From positions 1-5,372 of the forward strand of contig JAHEBR010000158.1 in assembly GCA_024642185.1 (NCBI GenBank): DNA of 5,372 nucleotides, read 5' to 3'. A program made the translations under genes and the position numbers. The DNA comes from Marivivens sp. (GTDB lineage Bacteria; Pseudomonadota; Alphaproteobacteria; Rhodobacterales; Rhodobacteraceae). The notes beneath the pieces were generated by a model. The model was given only the letters and a program-made list of their open reading frames with translations, made no database searches and had not been told where the DNA came from. This document shows positions 1 to 5,372 of this stretch, in pieces (positions within the stretch are counted from its first letter, which is position 1; each line of letters begins with the position of its first letter).

Positions 1-845
1 CCGGCCTCGGCAAGACATTCTTGGGAATCATCGCCGTCATCTTCGGCTTTGCCCTGACACCGCTTGTCTTGTCGGCCTTCGTTCCGCCCTCGTGGTCGCT
101 GGCGTCAGGGACCACGGCCGCGGGGCTTACCGTTCAACTGGCGGGTTTCGCCCTTCCGCTCGGGCTTCTGGGGGTGGTCGTCTGGAGCCTGCACGGGCGC
201 AGCATTGCGAGCCTCTTCGGGCCACGCGATTGGGCGCTTGGCGGCTTCCGCAGCGTCTTTGTGAAGGTCCTGATCGTCATAGCCATCATGCAGGCCGCGC
301 CCCCTTGGCCCAGCGACGACGACATCGCCCTGATCCGGCCATTTTCAACATGGCTTCTCTATCTTCCACTGGCGATCCCTGCTGTTCTCATTCAAGTCAC
401 CGCAGAAGAGGCCTTCTTCCGCGGCTATATCCAGCAGCAGCTTGCGGCGCGCTGGGCTTCTCCGCAGGTCTGGATGATCGCCCCCGCCGTGGCCTTCGGC
501 TCGATCCATTTCCTCAATGCCGAAACGCTGATCGAGGGCATTATCTGGTCACTCTGGGCGACCCTCTTCGCCCTCAGCGCCGCCGATATCACTGCCCGCC
601 ACGGCTCGCTCGGCCCCGCAATCGGGCTCCACCTTGCCAACAACCTTTTTGCCATTCTGCTCTTCGGCATCGATGGGCGCGCCTCGAACGGCCTTGCCCT
701 GATCCTCGCGACCCCGCCCGAAACCGATCTCTCCACCCTCGGCCCCGAGGCGCTTCTGACACCGTGGGGCCTGAGCCAGATCGCCCTGACCATCCTTGGT
801 GCAGGCATTCCGTGGCTTGCAGCGCGGGTCGCGCTCAGGCGTTGA
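1..845 (+). CDS. CPBP-family intramembrane metalloprotease, 5' end outside window
   Basis: This is a probable CPBP (CAAX protease/bacteriocin-processing, ABI) membrane endopeptidase of the inner membrane. The frame is open to the left edge (first full codon at 3), so the true start is probably upstream; a TTG at 21 is possible but has no clear ribosome site. Counting from that TTG, 274 residues are visible. All three family signatures are present: EEAFFR at 129-134 (nucleotides 405-422), FGSIH at 159-163, and HLANN at 204-208. Their Glu, His and Asn/His residues are the expected metal-binding or catalytic set, so the enzyme looks intact. Hydrophobic membrane segments lie at roughly 3-21, 36-55, 80-92, 111-126, 150-163, 172-187, 198-215 and 252-270. 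The substrate cannot be read from the sequence. The stop lies 57 bases before accD with no obvious terminator between, so co-transcription is likely. The family call is secure; the physiological role is unknown. Confidence 0.88.
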   Translation, partial: GLGKTFLGIIAVIFGFALTPLVLSAFVPPSWSLASGTTAAGLTVQLAGFALPLGLLGVVVWSLHGRSIASLFGPRDWALGGFRSVFVKVLIVIAIMQAAPPWPSDDDIALIRPFSTWLLYLPLAIPAVLIQVTAEEAFFRGYIQQQLAARWASPQVWMIAPAVAFGSIHFLNAETLIEGIIWSLWATLFALSAADITARHGSLGPAIGLHLANNLFAILLFGIDGRASNGLALILATPPETDLSTLGPEALLTPWGLSQIALTILGAGIPWLAARVALRR

Positions 846-902
846 TTGCAATTCCCGAACGCTCGGCTTATCTCGGATCAACAGATTTCCAAGGCCCGTG
901 CT

Positions 903-1820
903 ATGAACTGGATCACCAACTACGTCCGCCCCAAGGTCAACTCGCTCTTCTCGCGTCGTGAGGTTCCCGAGAACCTCTGGACCAAATGCGATGAGTGCGG
1001 GACCATGCTGTTCCACCGCGAACTGACAGACAATCTCAACGTCTGCACCTCTTGCGGCCATCACATGGCGATCACGCCGCGCGAGCGGTTTGCGGCGCTG
1101 TTTGACGGCGGCTCGTTTACCGAGGTCGCCGTTCCGGATCCGATTGCCGATCCGCTGCACTTCCGCGACCAGAAGAAATACACCGACCGCATGAAGGCCG
1201 CCCAGAAATCTACGGGCGAGAAAGAAGCGATGCTGGTCGCCGAGGGCGAGATTGGCGGAACGCCGGTTGTTGCCGCCGCGCAGAATTTCGCGTTCATGGG
1301 CGGCTCGATGGGGATGTTTGTCGGCAACGCGATTATCGCCGGGGCCGAAAAGGCTGTCGAATTGCAGCGCCCCTTCATCCTTTTCTCCGCCGCTGGCGGC
1401 GCGCGGATGCAGGAAGGCATCCTGTCGCTGATGCAGATGCCGCGCACGACCGTGGCGGTCGAGATGCTGAAAGAGGCGGGCCTGCCCTATGTGGTCGTGC
1501 TCACGCACCCGACAACCGGCGGGGTGACTGCCTCTTACGCGATGCTGGGCGACGTGCAGATCGCCGAGCCCAATGCGCTTATCTGTTTTGCAGGGCCCCG
1601 CGTGATCGAACAGACGATCCGCGAGAAATTGCCCGAAGGGTTCCAGCGGGCGGAATACTTGCTCGACCACGGAATGCTCGACCGCGTAACTTCGCGCACA
1701 AAGATGCGGGAAGAGCTGACCACGATCCTGCGGATGCTCTTGGCGTTGCCCGCGGCCGAGAACCTTGTGCCTGCGAAGGCTGATGCCAAGCAGCCCGAGG
1801 AAGAGGCCGCGAAAAAGTGA
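903..1820 (+). CDS. accD: Acetyl-CoA carboxylase carboxyltransferase subunit beta
   Basis: AccD is the beta half of the cytoplasmic carboxyltransferase. With AccA it moves the carboxyl group from carboxybiotin on AccB to acetyl-CoA, giving malonyl-CoA, the first committed step of fatty-acid synthesis. The 305-residue length matches the family (E. coli, 304). A four-cysteine zinc ribbon is visible at Cys29, Cys32, Cys48 and Cys51. The crotonase-like core follows, with GGARMQEG at 165-172 and PTTGGVTAS at 203-211, the glycine-rich turns that form the oxyanion and CoA pockets. The last 20 or so residues are a charged, low-complexity Ala/Lys/Glu tail. I chose ATG 903 because the family begins MNWI..V/YVRPK, and an AAGG at 891-894 lies 8 bases upstream. 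The same frame is open back to a TTG at 846, but those 19 extra residues are unlike the family. The stop overlaps the folC start, implying translational coupling. Confidence 0.97.
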   Translation: MNWITNYVRPKVNSLFSRREVPENLWTKCDECGTMLFHRELTDNLNVCTSCGHHMAITPRERFAALFDGGSFTEVAVPDPIADPLHFRDQKKYTDRMKAAQKSTGEKEAMLVAEGEIGGTPVVAAAQNFAFMGGSMGMFVGNAIIAGAEKAVELQRPFILFSAAGGARMQEGILSLMQMPRTTVAVEMLKEAGLPYVVVLTHPTTGGVTASYAMLGDVQIAEPNALICFAGPRVIEQTIREKLPEGFQRAEYLLDHGMLDRVTSRTKMREELTTILRMLLALPAAENLVPAKADAKQPEEEAAKK

Positions 1821-3091
1821 CAACCGGTTCCGATGTCATCCTGCAACGGATGATGGCGCTCCACCCCAAGATCATCGACCTGACCCTCGACCGGGTCTGG
1901 CGGCTTCTGGAAAAGGTCGGCAATCCGCAAGACCGCCTGCCGCCGGTGATCCACGTTGCCGGAACCAACGGCAAGGGATCAACCCAAGCGATGATCCGCG
2001 CGGGGCTTGAGGCCGAGGGGAAGACCGTTCATGCCTATACCTCGCCGCACCTTGCACGGTTTCACGAACGCATCCGCCTTGCCGGTGAGTTGATCACCGA
2101 GGCGGCACTGACCGAGGTTCTCGACCGCGCCTATTCCGCGAATGGCTCTGACCCGATCACCTATTTCGAGATTACCACCGTCGCCGCGATCATGGCCTTT
2201 GCCGAGACACCGGCGGATTACACCCTCCTCGAGGTCGGCCTCGGCGGGCGGCTCGATGCGACCAACGTGATCGCCAAGCCCGCGCTGACGATCATCACGC
2301 CGGTCGACCTCGACCATCAGCAATATCTTGGCGACACGCTGGCCGAGATCGCGGGCGAAAAGGCCGGGATCATCAAGCGCGGTGTGCCTTGCGTGGTCGG
2401 GCCGCAGCTTGATGAGGGGCTCGAGGTCATTGAACGGATCGCCGCACGGAACGGTGCGCCGCTTCACGCCTATGGCCAGCACTATCACGTCGGCACCGAG
2501 CGGGGCCGCCTGATCTATCAAGACGAGCGCGGGCTGCTCGATCTGCCCCTGCCCAACCTGCCAGGGCCCCACCAGATCCAGAACGCGGGCGGCGCCATCG
2601 CCGCGCTGCGCGTCTTGGGCTTTGGCGAAGAGGCCTGCGAGGCAGCCGTGACACGCGCCTTCTGGCCCGCGCGGATGCAGCACATGAAGGCGGGTCGGCT
2701 TGTCGATCTGGCCAAGCCTGCCGAGCTATGGCTCGACGGCGGGCACAACCCCCATGCAGGGCGCGCACTGGCCGAAACCCTTTCGGCGCTGCCGGATCGC
2801 CCGATTCACCTCATCTGCGGAATGCTCAACACCAAGGATATCGGCGGCTATCTGCGCCCGCTCGGCAAGATCGCGAGAAGCCTCACCGCCCTTTCGATCC
2901 CCGGCGAGGCCAACACCTTGCCTGCCGAGGTGACGGCGGACGAGGCCCGCAAGGCGGGCTTCGAGGCAACGACCGCAGCCTCGGTCGATGAGGCGATCGC
3001 CGCGATCACCGCCAAAGACCCGAACGCCCGCATCCTCATCTGCGGCTCGCTCTACCTCGCCGGTCACGTCCTGCGCGAAAACGGCGACTAG
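1817..3091 (+). CDS. folC: Bifunctional folylpolyglutamate synthase / dihydrofolate synthase
   Basis: FolC is a cytoplasmic Mur-ligase-family enzyme. It joins L-glutamate to dihydropteroate to make dihydrofolate, and adds further glutamates to reduced folates, using ATP. The 424-residue length is typical (E. coli, 422). The P-loop GTNGKGST lies at 49-56, SPHL at 76-79 and FHERI at 82-86. LEVGLGGRLDATN at 138-150 and the DLDH/GEKAGIIK region at 164-187 follow; Lys182 is the lysine expected to be carbamylated. PGPHQIQNA at 249-257 leads to the C-terminal Mur-ligase domain with LDGGHNP at 306-312. The GTG start overlaps the accD stop in GTGA (1817-1820). A purine-rich GAGGAAGAGG at 1797-1806 inside accD serves as ribosome site, about 10 bases upstream. 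In-frame ATGs at 1850 and 1853 would remove conserved N-terminal residues. The dual activity is inferred from the family; some members have only one of the two. Confidence 0.96.
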   Translation: MTTGSDVILQRMMALHPKIIDLTLDRVWRLLEKVGNPQDRLPPVIHVAGTNGKGSTQAMIRAGLEAEGKTVHAYTSPHLARFHERIRLAGELITEAALTEVLDRAYSANGSDPITYFEITTVAAIMAFAETPADYTLLEVGLGGRLDATNVIAKPALTIITPVDLDHQQYLGDTLAEIAGEKAGIIKRGVPCVVGPQLDEGLEVIERIAARNGAPLHAYGQHYHVGTERGRLIYQDERGLLDLPLPNLPGPHQIQNAGGAIAALRVLGFGEEACEAAVTRAFWPARMQHMKAGRLVDLAKPAELWLDGGHNPHAGRALAETLSALPDRPIHLICGMLNTKDIGGYLRPLGKIARSLTALSIPGEANTLPAEVTADEARKAGFEATTAASVDEAIAAITAKDPNARILICGSLYLAGHVLRENGD

Positions 3092-3100
3092 AACGACAAC

Positions 3101-3118
3101 GGGCGCCCGAAGGCGCCC
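3101..3118. terminator. Shared hairpin terminator between convergent folC and gabT
   Basis: A perfect 7-base inverted repeat, GGGCGCC (3101-3107) and GGCGCCC (3112-3118), encloses a four-base loop. It lies 9 bases after the folC stop and 24 bases beyond the gabT stop, where a terminator serving both convergent genes is expected. Read on the minus strand the loop is TTCG closed by a C-G pair, the extra-stable UUCG tetraloop, so the RNA fold should be better for the gabT transcript. The T tracts are poor on both sides (GATCTTTCG on the +, GTTGTCGTTC on the minus), so termination may be imperfect or may need Rho. Confidence 0.7.
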
Positions 3119-3142
3119 GCGATCTTTCGAATTTCGGCCAGA

Positions 3143-4420
3143 TCAGGCGGCTTTCGCGGCCTCGACCGCGGCCTCGAGGATATCGAGCGCCTCATTGAAA
3201 TGCGCGTCCGGAATGGTGATCGGCGCGAGGAAGCGCACGACATTGCCATAGACGCCGCAGGTCAGAAGGATCAGGCCGCGCTTGAGCGCCTCGTCCTTCA
3301 CGCGGTTGGTAAAGCCCGCATCCGGCGCTTTGCCGTCAGCGGTGTTGAACTCGACCGCGACCATGAAGCCCGGGCCGCGCACATCGGCGATCTGCGGGGT
3401 GGTGGCGCGGAGCGCCTCGAGCCGCTGGCGCAGCTTGGAGCCGAGGACGTTGGCGCGATCACAAAGGTCTTCTTCCTCGATCACATCGAGCACGGCATGG
3501 GCCGCGGCGATGCCGATCGGGTTGCCGCCGTAGGTGCCGCCAAGGCCGCCGGGGTTGGCTGCATCCATGATCGAGGCGCGGCCTGTCACGGCGGCAATCG
3601 GGAAGCCACCGCCAAGGCCCTTGGCCATGGTGGTCAGGTCGGCGGCAACGTCGTGGTGGTTCATCGCAAACATCCGCCCCGTGCGGGCAAAGCCCGTCTG
3701 GACCTCGTCGGCGATCATGACGATGCCGTGCTCGTCACACAGCTTACGAACCGCGCGCATCAGCTCGGTCTGGGCCGGATAGAAGCCGCCCTCGCCCTGC
3801 ACCGGTTCGATGATGATCGCGGCGACGCGCGAGGGATCGAGATCGGCTTTGAAAAGCTGGGTGATTGCACCCATCGACGCCTCGACCGATCCGCCATGCA
3901 GCTCGACCGGGAAGGGAACGTGGTAGACATCGGGCATCATGGTGCCAAAGCCGGCCTTGTAGGGCTGAACCTTGCCGGTCAGCGCCATGCCCATGAACGT
4001 GCGCCCATGGAAGCCGCCGCCGAAGGCGATCACGGCATTACGGCCGGTCGCGGCGCGGGCGATCTTGATCGAGTTCTCGACGGCCTCGGCGCCTGTCGTG
4101 ACGAAGATCGTGCGCTTCTCGAAATCGCCCGGAGCGGCGGCGTTCAGACGCTCGGCCAGCTGGATATAGTTTTCATAGGGCAGAACCTGATGGCAGGTGT
4201 GGGTGAAGCTGTCGAGCTGCTTCTTCACCGCGTCGATAACCTTGGGGTGGCGGTGGCCGGTGTTGACCACGGCGATACCGGCGGCGAAATCGATGTAGCG
4301 GTTGCCTTCGACATCCCAGACCTCGGCGTTCTCGGCACGCTCGACATAGATCTGGGTCATCATGCCAACGCCGCGGGCGATGGCAGTGTTGCGGCGCTTG
4401 GCGATATCGGCGTTTTTCAT
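3143..4420 (-). CDS. gabT: 4-aminobutyrate (GABA) aminotransferase family protein
   Basis: This is a class III, fold-type I PLP aminotransferase of the cytoplasm. Typical GabT transfers the amino group of GABA to 2-oxoglutarate, giving succinic semialdehyde and glutamate. The 425 residues align nearly end to end with E. coli GabT (426) by recall. TGAEAVE at 109-115 and GFHGRT at 136-141 bind the cofactor phosphate and substrate region. EPVQGEGG at 205-212 supplies Glu210, the counterpart of the GABA-transaminase Glu211. IADEVQTG at 236-243 carries the PLP-nitrogen Asp238, and Lys267 in MAKGLGGG is the Schiff-base lysine. Arg140 and Arg396 match the two substrate arginines. I chose ATG 4420 because AAGGA lies 9 bases upstream and the length then fits; a 32-residue Arg/Pro-rich extension to 4516 is open but looks non-coding. 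No gabD or regulator is in the window. 5-aminovalerate or a related omega-amino acid is possible as substrate. Confidence 0.93.
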   Translation of the reverse strand: MKNADIAKRRNTAIARGVGMMTQIYVERAENAEVWDVEGNRYIDFAAGIAVVNTGHRHPKVIDAVKKQLDSFTHTCHQVLPYENYIQLAERLNAAAPGDFEKRTIFVTTGAEAVENSIKIARAATGRNAVIAFGGGFHGRTFMGMALTGKVQPYKAGFGTMMPDVYHVPFPVELHGGSVEASMGAITQLFKADLDPSRVAAIIIEPVQGEGGFYPAQTELMRAVRKLCDEHGIVMIADEVQTGFARTGRMFAMNHHDVAADLTTMAKGLGGGFPIAAVTGRASIMDAANPGGLGGTYGGNPIGIAAAHAVLDVIEEEDLCDRANVLGSKLRQRLEALRATTPQIADVRGPGFMVAVEFNTADGKAPDAGFTNRVKDEALKRGLILLTCGVYGNVVRFLAPITIPDAHFNEALDILEAAVEAAKAA

Positions 4421-4429
4421 CTCTTCTGT

Positions 4430-4434
4430 CCTTG
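4430..4434 (-). promoter_or_regulatory. Ribosome binding site of gabT
   Basis: On the minus strand the sequence AAGGA ends 9 bases before ATG 4420. It fixes that ATG rather than the in-frame ATG at 4516, whose only purine run (AGGA) lies a single base from the codon and so is too close. Confidence 0.7.
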
Positions 4435-4454
4435 ACTGACTGGGCTCTGGACGC

Positions 4455-4470
4455 CCGGAAACTCTTCCGG
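4455..4470 (-). promoter_or_regulatory. Perfect leader hairpin upstream of gabT
   Basis: On the minus strand CCGGAA, a GAGT loop and TTCCGG form a perfect 6-base stem. CGC and GCG on the outside can lengthen it if one base bulges. It lies 35-50 bases before the gabT start codon, within the mRNA leader from either proposed promoter. It could be an mRNA leader structure or a dyad operator; the sequence alone does not decide. Confidence 0.35.
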
Positions 4471-4483
4471 CGCAGGCACGCCT

Positions 4484-4512
4484 CCTATACGGCGGCGGCC
4501 GGAACGCAACAA
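4484..4512 (-). promoter_or_regulatory. Weaker, proximal promoter candidate for gabT
   Basis: On the minus strand TTGTTG (4507-4512) and TATAGG (4484-4489) are separated by exactly 17 bases. The match to the sigma70 consensus is 3 of 6 and 4 of 6. The start point would fall near 4477, giving a leader of about 57 bases that begins just before the CCGGAA hairpin. It is weaker than the distal candidate. Confidence 0.25.
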
Positions 4513-4593
4513 GCATATCCTATCGGATGCGGCGCGCCATAAAAAAATGATCAAATTTTTCGGGTCCGTCCGAAGCACGAATTTTTGCCAGCT

Positions 4594-4621
4594 GCGAATC
4601 ATGCCGGTTGACCGCGAATCA
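4594..4621. repeat. Two 8-base direct repeats, 20-base period (possible operator)
   Basis: GCGAATCA occurs at 4594-4601 and again at 4614-4621, a period of 20 bases, or about two turns of the helix. A degenerate inverted copy, GATTCGG, lies at 4634-4640. CGAATC (4615-4620) and GATTCG (4634-4639) form a 6-base inverted repeat with a 13-base spacer. The repeats lie at about +1 and +20 relative to the stronger gabT promoter, a location typical of repressor sites. MocR/GabR-type regulators of gabT are known to bind direct repeats, but no regulator is encoded in this window, so the binding protein is unknown. Confidence 0.45.
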
Positions 4622-4636
4622 GTGATCCTATTAGAT
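4608..4636 (+). promoter_or_regulatory. Weak + strand promoter candidate for a small RNA
   Basis: TTGACC (4608-4613) and TTAGAT (4631-4636) are separated by 17 bases on the + strand. The -35 box is close to consensus (5 of 6), the -10 box poor (3 of 6). A start near 4643 would feed the + strand terminator at 4700-4732. It overlaps the -10 box of the minus-strand promoter face to face, so the two could not be occupied together. Confidence 0.22.
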
Positions 4637-4658
4637 TCGGACAAGTGATTTGCGTCAG
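4630..4658 (-). promoter_or_regulatory. Distal sigma70-like promoter candidate for gabT
   Basis: On the minus strand CTGACG (4653-4658) and TCTAAT (4630-4635) are separated by exactly 17 bases, matching consensus at 4 of 6 and 5 of 6 positions. This is the best match I found in the region. The start point would be near 4623, giving gabT a leader of about 200 bases. A GANTC site (4634-4638) overlaps the -10 box, and the direct repeats lie directly downstream. Confidence 0.42.
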
Positions 4659-4732
4659 CGTGGCCCCAGATCGCGCGACTGAGCAGTTTGGCAGGGCGGA
4701 GAGGCGAGCAGGAAGCTCGTCTTTCTGTTTTT
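4643..4732 (+). ncRNA. Candidate small RNA, about 90 nt, function unknown
   Basis: This is an inference from a strong + strand terminator that has no + strand gene in front of it, with a weak promoter placed so that transcription would begin near 4643. The predicted RNA has two stems. The first pairs TCAGCGTG (4655-4662) with CGCG and CTGA (4674-4682), with one bulged A and an 11-base loop. The second is the terminator stem at 4700-4724. I recognise no known family: it is not a tRNA, 6S, SRP or tmRNA pattern. The 5' end is a guess. Confidence 0.25.
4700..4732 (+). terminator. Intrinsic terminator oriented along the + strand
   Basis: A 10-pair stem joins 4700-4709 to 4715-4724 around a 5-base loop (AGGAA), with core CGAGC/GCTCG. 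It is followed at once by a T-rich tail ending in five T (4728-4732). Two of the pairs are G-U, which form only in the + strand RNA; in the minus-strand RNA they become A-C mismatches and no T run follows. The signal therefore serves + strand transcription, not zapE, whose stop codon (4732-4734) touches the tail. Confidence 0.6.
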
Positions 4733-5372
4733 CAGGGGTGTGAAACGTGGCGCTGTTCCACGCCCCAATCGACCGCCTGCATCTCGCGCAAACGGCTTGC
4801 CGTGCGCTCGAATTCAAAGGTGCCTTCCCCCTCGACATAGAGCATTTCCGGCTCGGCCGCGGCGGAACAGATGAGCCGCACGCGGGCCTCGTAGAGCGCG
4901 TCGATCAGGGTCACGAAGCGGCGGGCTTCGTTGAAATTCTGACGCGACAGGCGCGGGATATCCTCGAGGATCAGAACCCGCGCAGCTTCGGCCAAGGCCA
5001 GATAGTCGGCCGCACCGAGCGGCTTGCCGCAGAGATCGAAGAAGCTCGCCCGCGCCACGCCGTTGCAGAAGTCGGGAATTTCGACATCACGACCATTGAC
5101 CCGCAGGTGAAGCGGCGCGGCGCGGTCGCCCGCGAAATCGACCCAGATTGCCCGGATCGCGTCGCGCGCGGCAGCGTTGTTTGGGGTGAAGTAGGTCTTC
5201 TCGCCCTCAAGCCGCCCCTGCCGGTAGTCGGTCTCGCTGGCAAGCTCGTGGATCGCCAGCCGATCCTTGAGCATGGCGATAAAAGGCAGGAAGAGTTGGC
5301 GATTGAGGCCGTTCTTGTAAAGCTCGTCGGGGTGGCGGTTCGAGGTCGTCACCACGGTCACCCCCGCGGCGA
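4732..5372 (-). CDS. zapE: Cell division protein ZapE / AFG1-like ATPase, N-terminal part outside window
   Basis: This is the C-terminal 212 residues of an AFG1/ZapE P-loop ATPase. In E. coli, ZapE (375 aa) acts at the division septum and affects the FtsZ ring; mitochondrial AFG1 relatives act in protein quality control. The frame is open to the right edge; the GTG at 5361 is internal, because family sequence continues upstream of it. Counting from that GTG, TTSNR at 5-9 is the sensor-1 segment, followed by the family block DELYKNGLNRQLFLPFI at 12-28 with a candidate arginine finger at Arg21. ETDYRQGRL and the YFTP block follow at about 43-60. Family blocks near FFDLCGKPLGAADYLALA, FNEARRFVTLIDALYE and the closing TASRLREMQ complete the protein. 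The Walker A and B motifs lie off the window, so ATPase integrity cannot be judged. No minus-strand terminator is evident after the stop, so read-through toward gabT is possible. Confidence 0.9.
   Translation of the reverse strand, partial: AAGVTVVTTSNRHPDELYKNGLNRQLFLPFIAMLKDRLAIHELASETDYRQGRLEGEKTYFTPNNAAARDAIRAIWVDFAGDRAAPLHLRVNGRDVEIPDFCNGVARASFFDLCGKPLGAADYLALAEAARVLILEDIPRLSRQNFNEARRFVTLIDALYEARVRLICSAAAEPEMLYVEGEGTFEFERTASRLREMQAVDWGVEQRHVSHP

Larger units (their letters stand above)
4421..4731. other. 311-base regulatory intergenic region, gabT to zapE
   Basis: No convincing protein gene lies here. Composition differs from the flanks: 4540-4560 is strongly AT-rich, with runs of seven A and five T around a TGATCA palindrome. 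The region holds the gabT ribosome site, two candidate minus-strand promoters, a pair of 8-base direct repeats, two short hairpins (4455-4470 and 4559-4574), three GANTC sites (4596, 4616, 4634) and a + strand intrinsic terminator at its right edge. It is described piece by piece in the following entries. Confidence 0.85.

Noticed and set aside
842..874. Possible accD promoter: TTGATT at 842-847 with TATCTC at 869-874
   Set aside because: The spacing is too long (21 bases), and no good -10 box lies 16-18 bases after TTGATT. Read-through from the upstream gene is more likely.
846..902. 19-residue upstream extension of accD starting at TTG 846
   Set aside because: AccD proteins begin at the MNWI motif. 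The TTG directly abuts the stop of the preceding gene and the extra residues match nothing in the family.
549..1823. 424-codon minus-strand open frame antisense to accD and the end of the CPBP gene
   Set aside because: It has no recognisable domain, is rich in Arg/His/Gly, and lies opposite a certain accD. Long antisense frames are expected in GC-rich DNA with GC-biased third positions.
1979..2683. 234-codon minus-strand open frame antisense to folC
   Set aside because: It is a shadow of folC, which carries all its family motifs; no protein family is recognisable in it.
3200..4435. 411-codon + strand open frame antisense to gabT
   Set aside because: It mirrors gabT codons, shows no domain and has a composition typical of a shadow frame. 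gabT on the other strand has every catalytic residue.
4421..4516. 32-residue N-terminal extension of gabT to the ATG at 4516
   Set aside because: The extension is Arg/Pro-rich and unlike GabT N-termini, runs through the hairpin and ribosome site, and its ATG lacks a properly spaced ribosome site. Length and the AAGGA site favour 4420.
4700..4731. The stem at 4700-4724 as the zapE terminator
   Set aside because: In minus-strand RNA two pairs become A-C mismatches and the following bases are C-rich with no T run, so it does not look like a working terminator in that direction.
1..5372. CRISPR arrays, insertion sequences, tRNA or rRNA genes, toxin-antitoxin or defence genes
   Set aside because: I saw no regularly spaced repeats, terminal inverted repeats, transposase motifs, cloverleaf patterns or defence domains. 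All the long genes are conserved chromosomal types.

Overview
The window reads as ordinary chromosomal DNA of a GC-rich alphaproteobacterium, most likely of the Rhodobacteraceae/Rhodobacterales type. The reasons are GC-rich third codon positions, the accD-folC pair with a 4-base start/stop overlap, the style of the FolC, GabT and ZapE proteins, and a marked scarcity of GANTC sites, as expected where a CcrM-type methylase works. I cannot name a genus from the sequence alone.

Layout. On the + strand, positions 1-3091 hold a probable transcription unit: the 3' part of a CPBP-family intramembrane protease gene (cut by the left edge), accD (acetyl-CoA carboxylase carboxyltransferase beta subunit, 903-1820) and folC (folylpolyglutamate/dihydrofolate synthase, 1817-3091). 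A compact hairpin at 3101-3118 separates folC from gabT (4-aminobutyrate aminotransferase family, minus strand, 3143-4420). A 311-base intergenic region (4421-4731) follows. The right end is the C-terminal part of zapE (AFG1-like ATPase, minus strand, 4732 to beyond 5372).

Function. accD and folC are housekeeping genes for fatty-acid and folate metabolism and are probably translated from one message. gabT is a catabolic PLP enzyme for GABA or related omega-amino acids. It appears here without gabD or a regulator gene, and convergent to folC. zapE is an independent housekeeping gene.

The coding part is conventional. The part worth a second look is the 311-base region. It contains a good minus-strand sigma70-like promoter (CTGACG, 17 bases, TCTAAT). 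Two 8-base direct repeats spaced exactly 20 bases apart sit at and just after its predicted start point. Three of the window's five GANTC sites lie within 43 bases. The inferred gabT leader is about 200 bases long and carries a perfect hairpin and an AT-rich tract. A strong intrinsic terminator points along the + strand although no + strand gene precedes it, which suggests a small RNA of about 90 bases. These regulatory readings are inferences from sequence; none is proven here.
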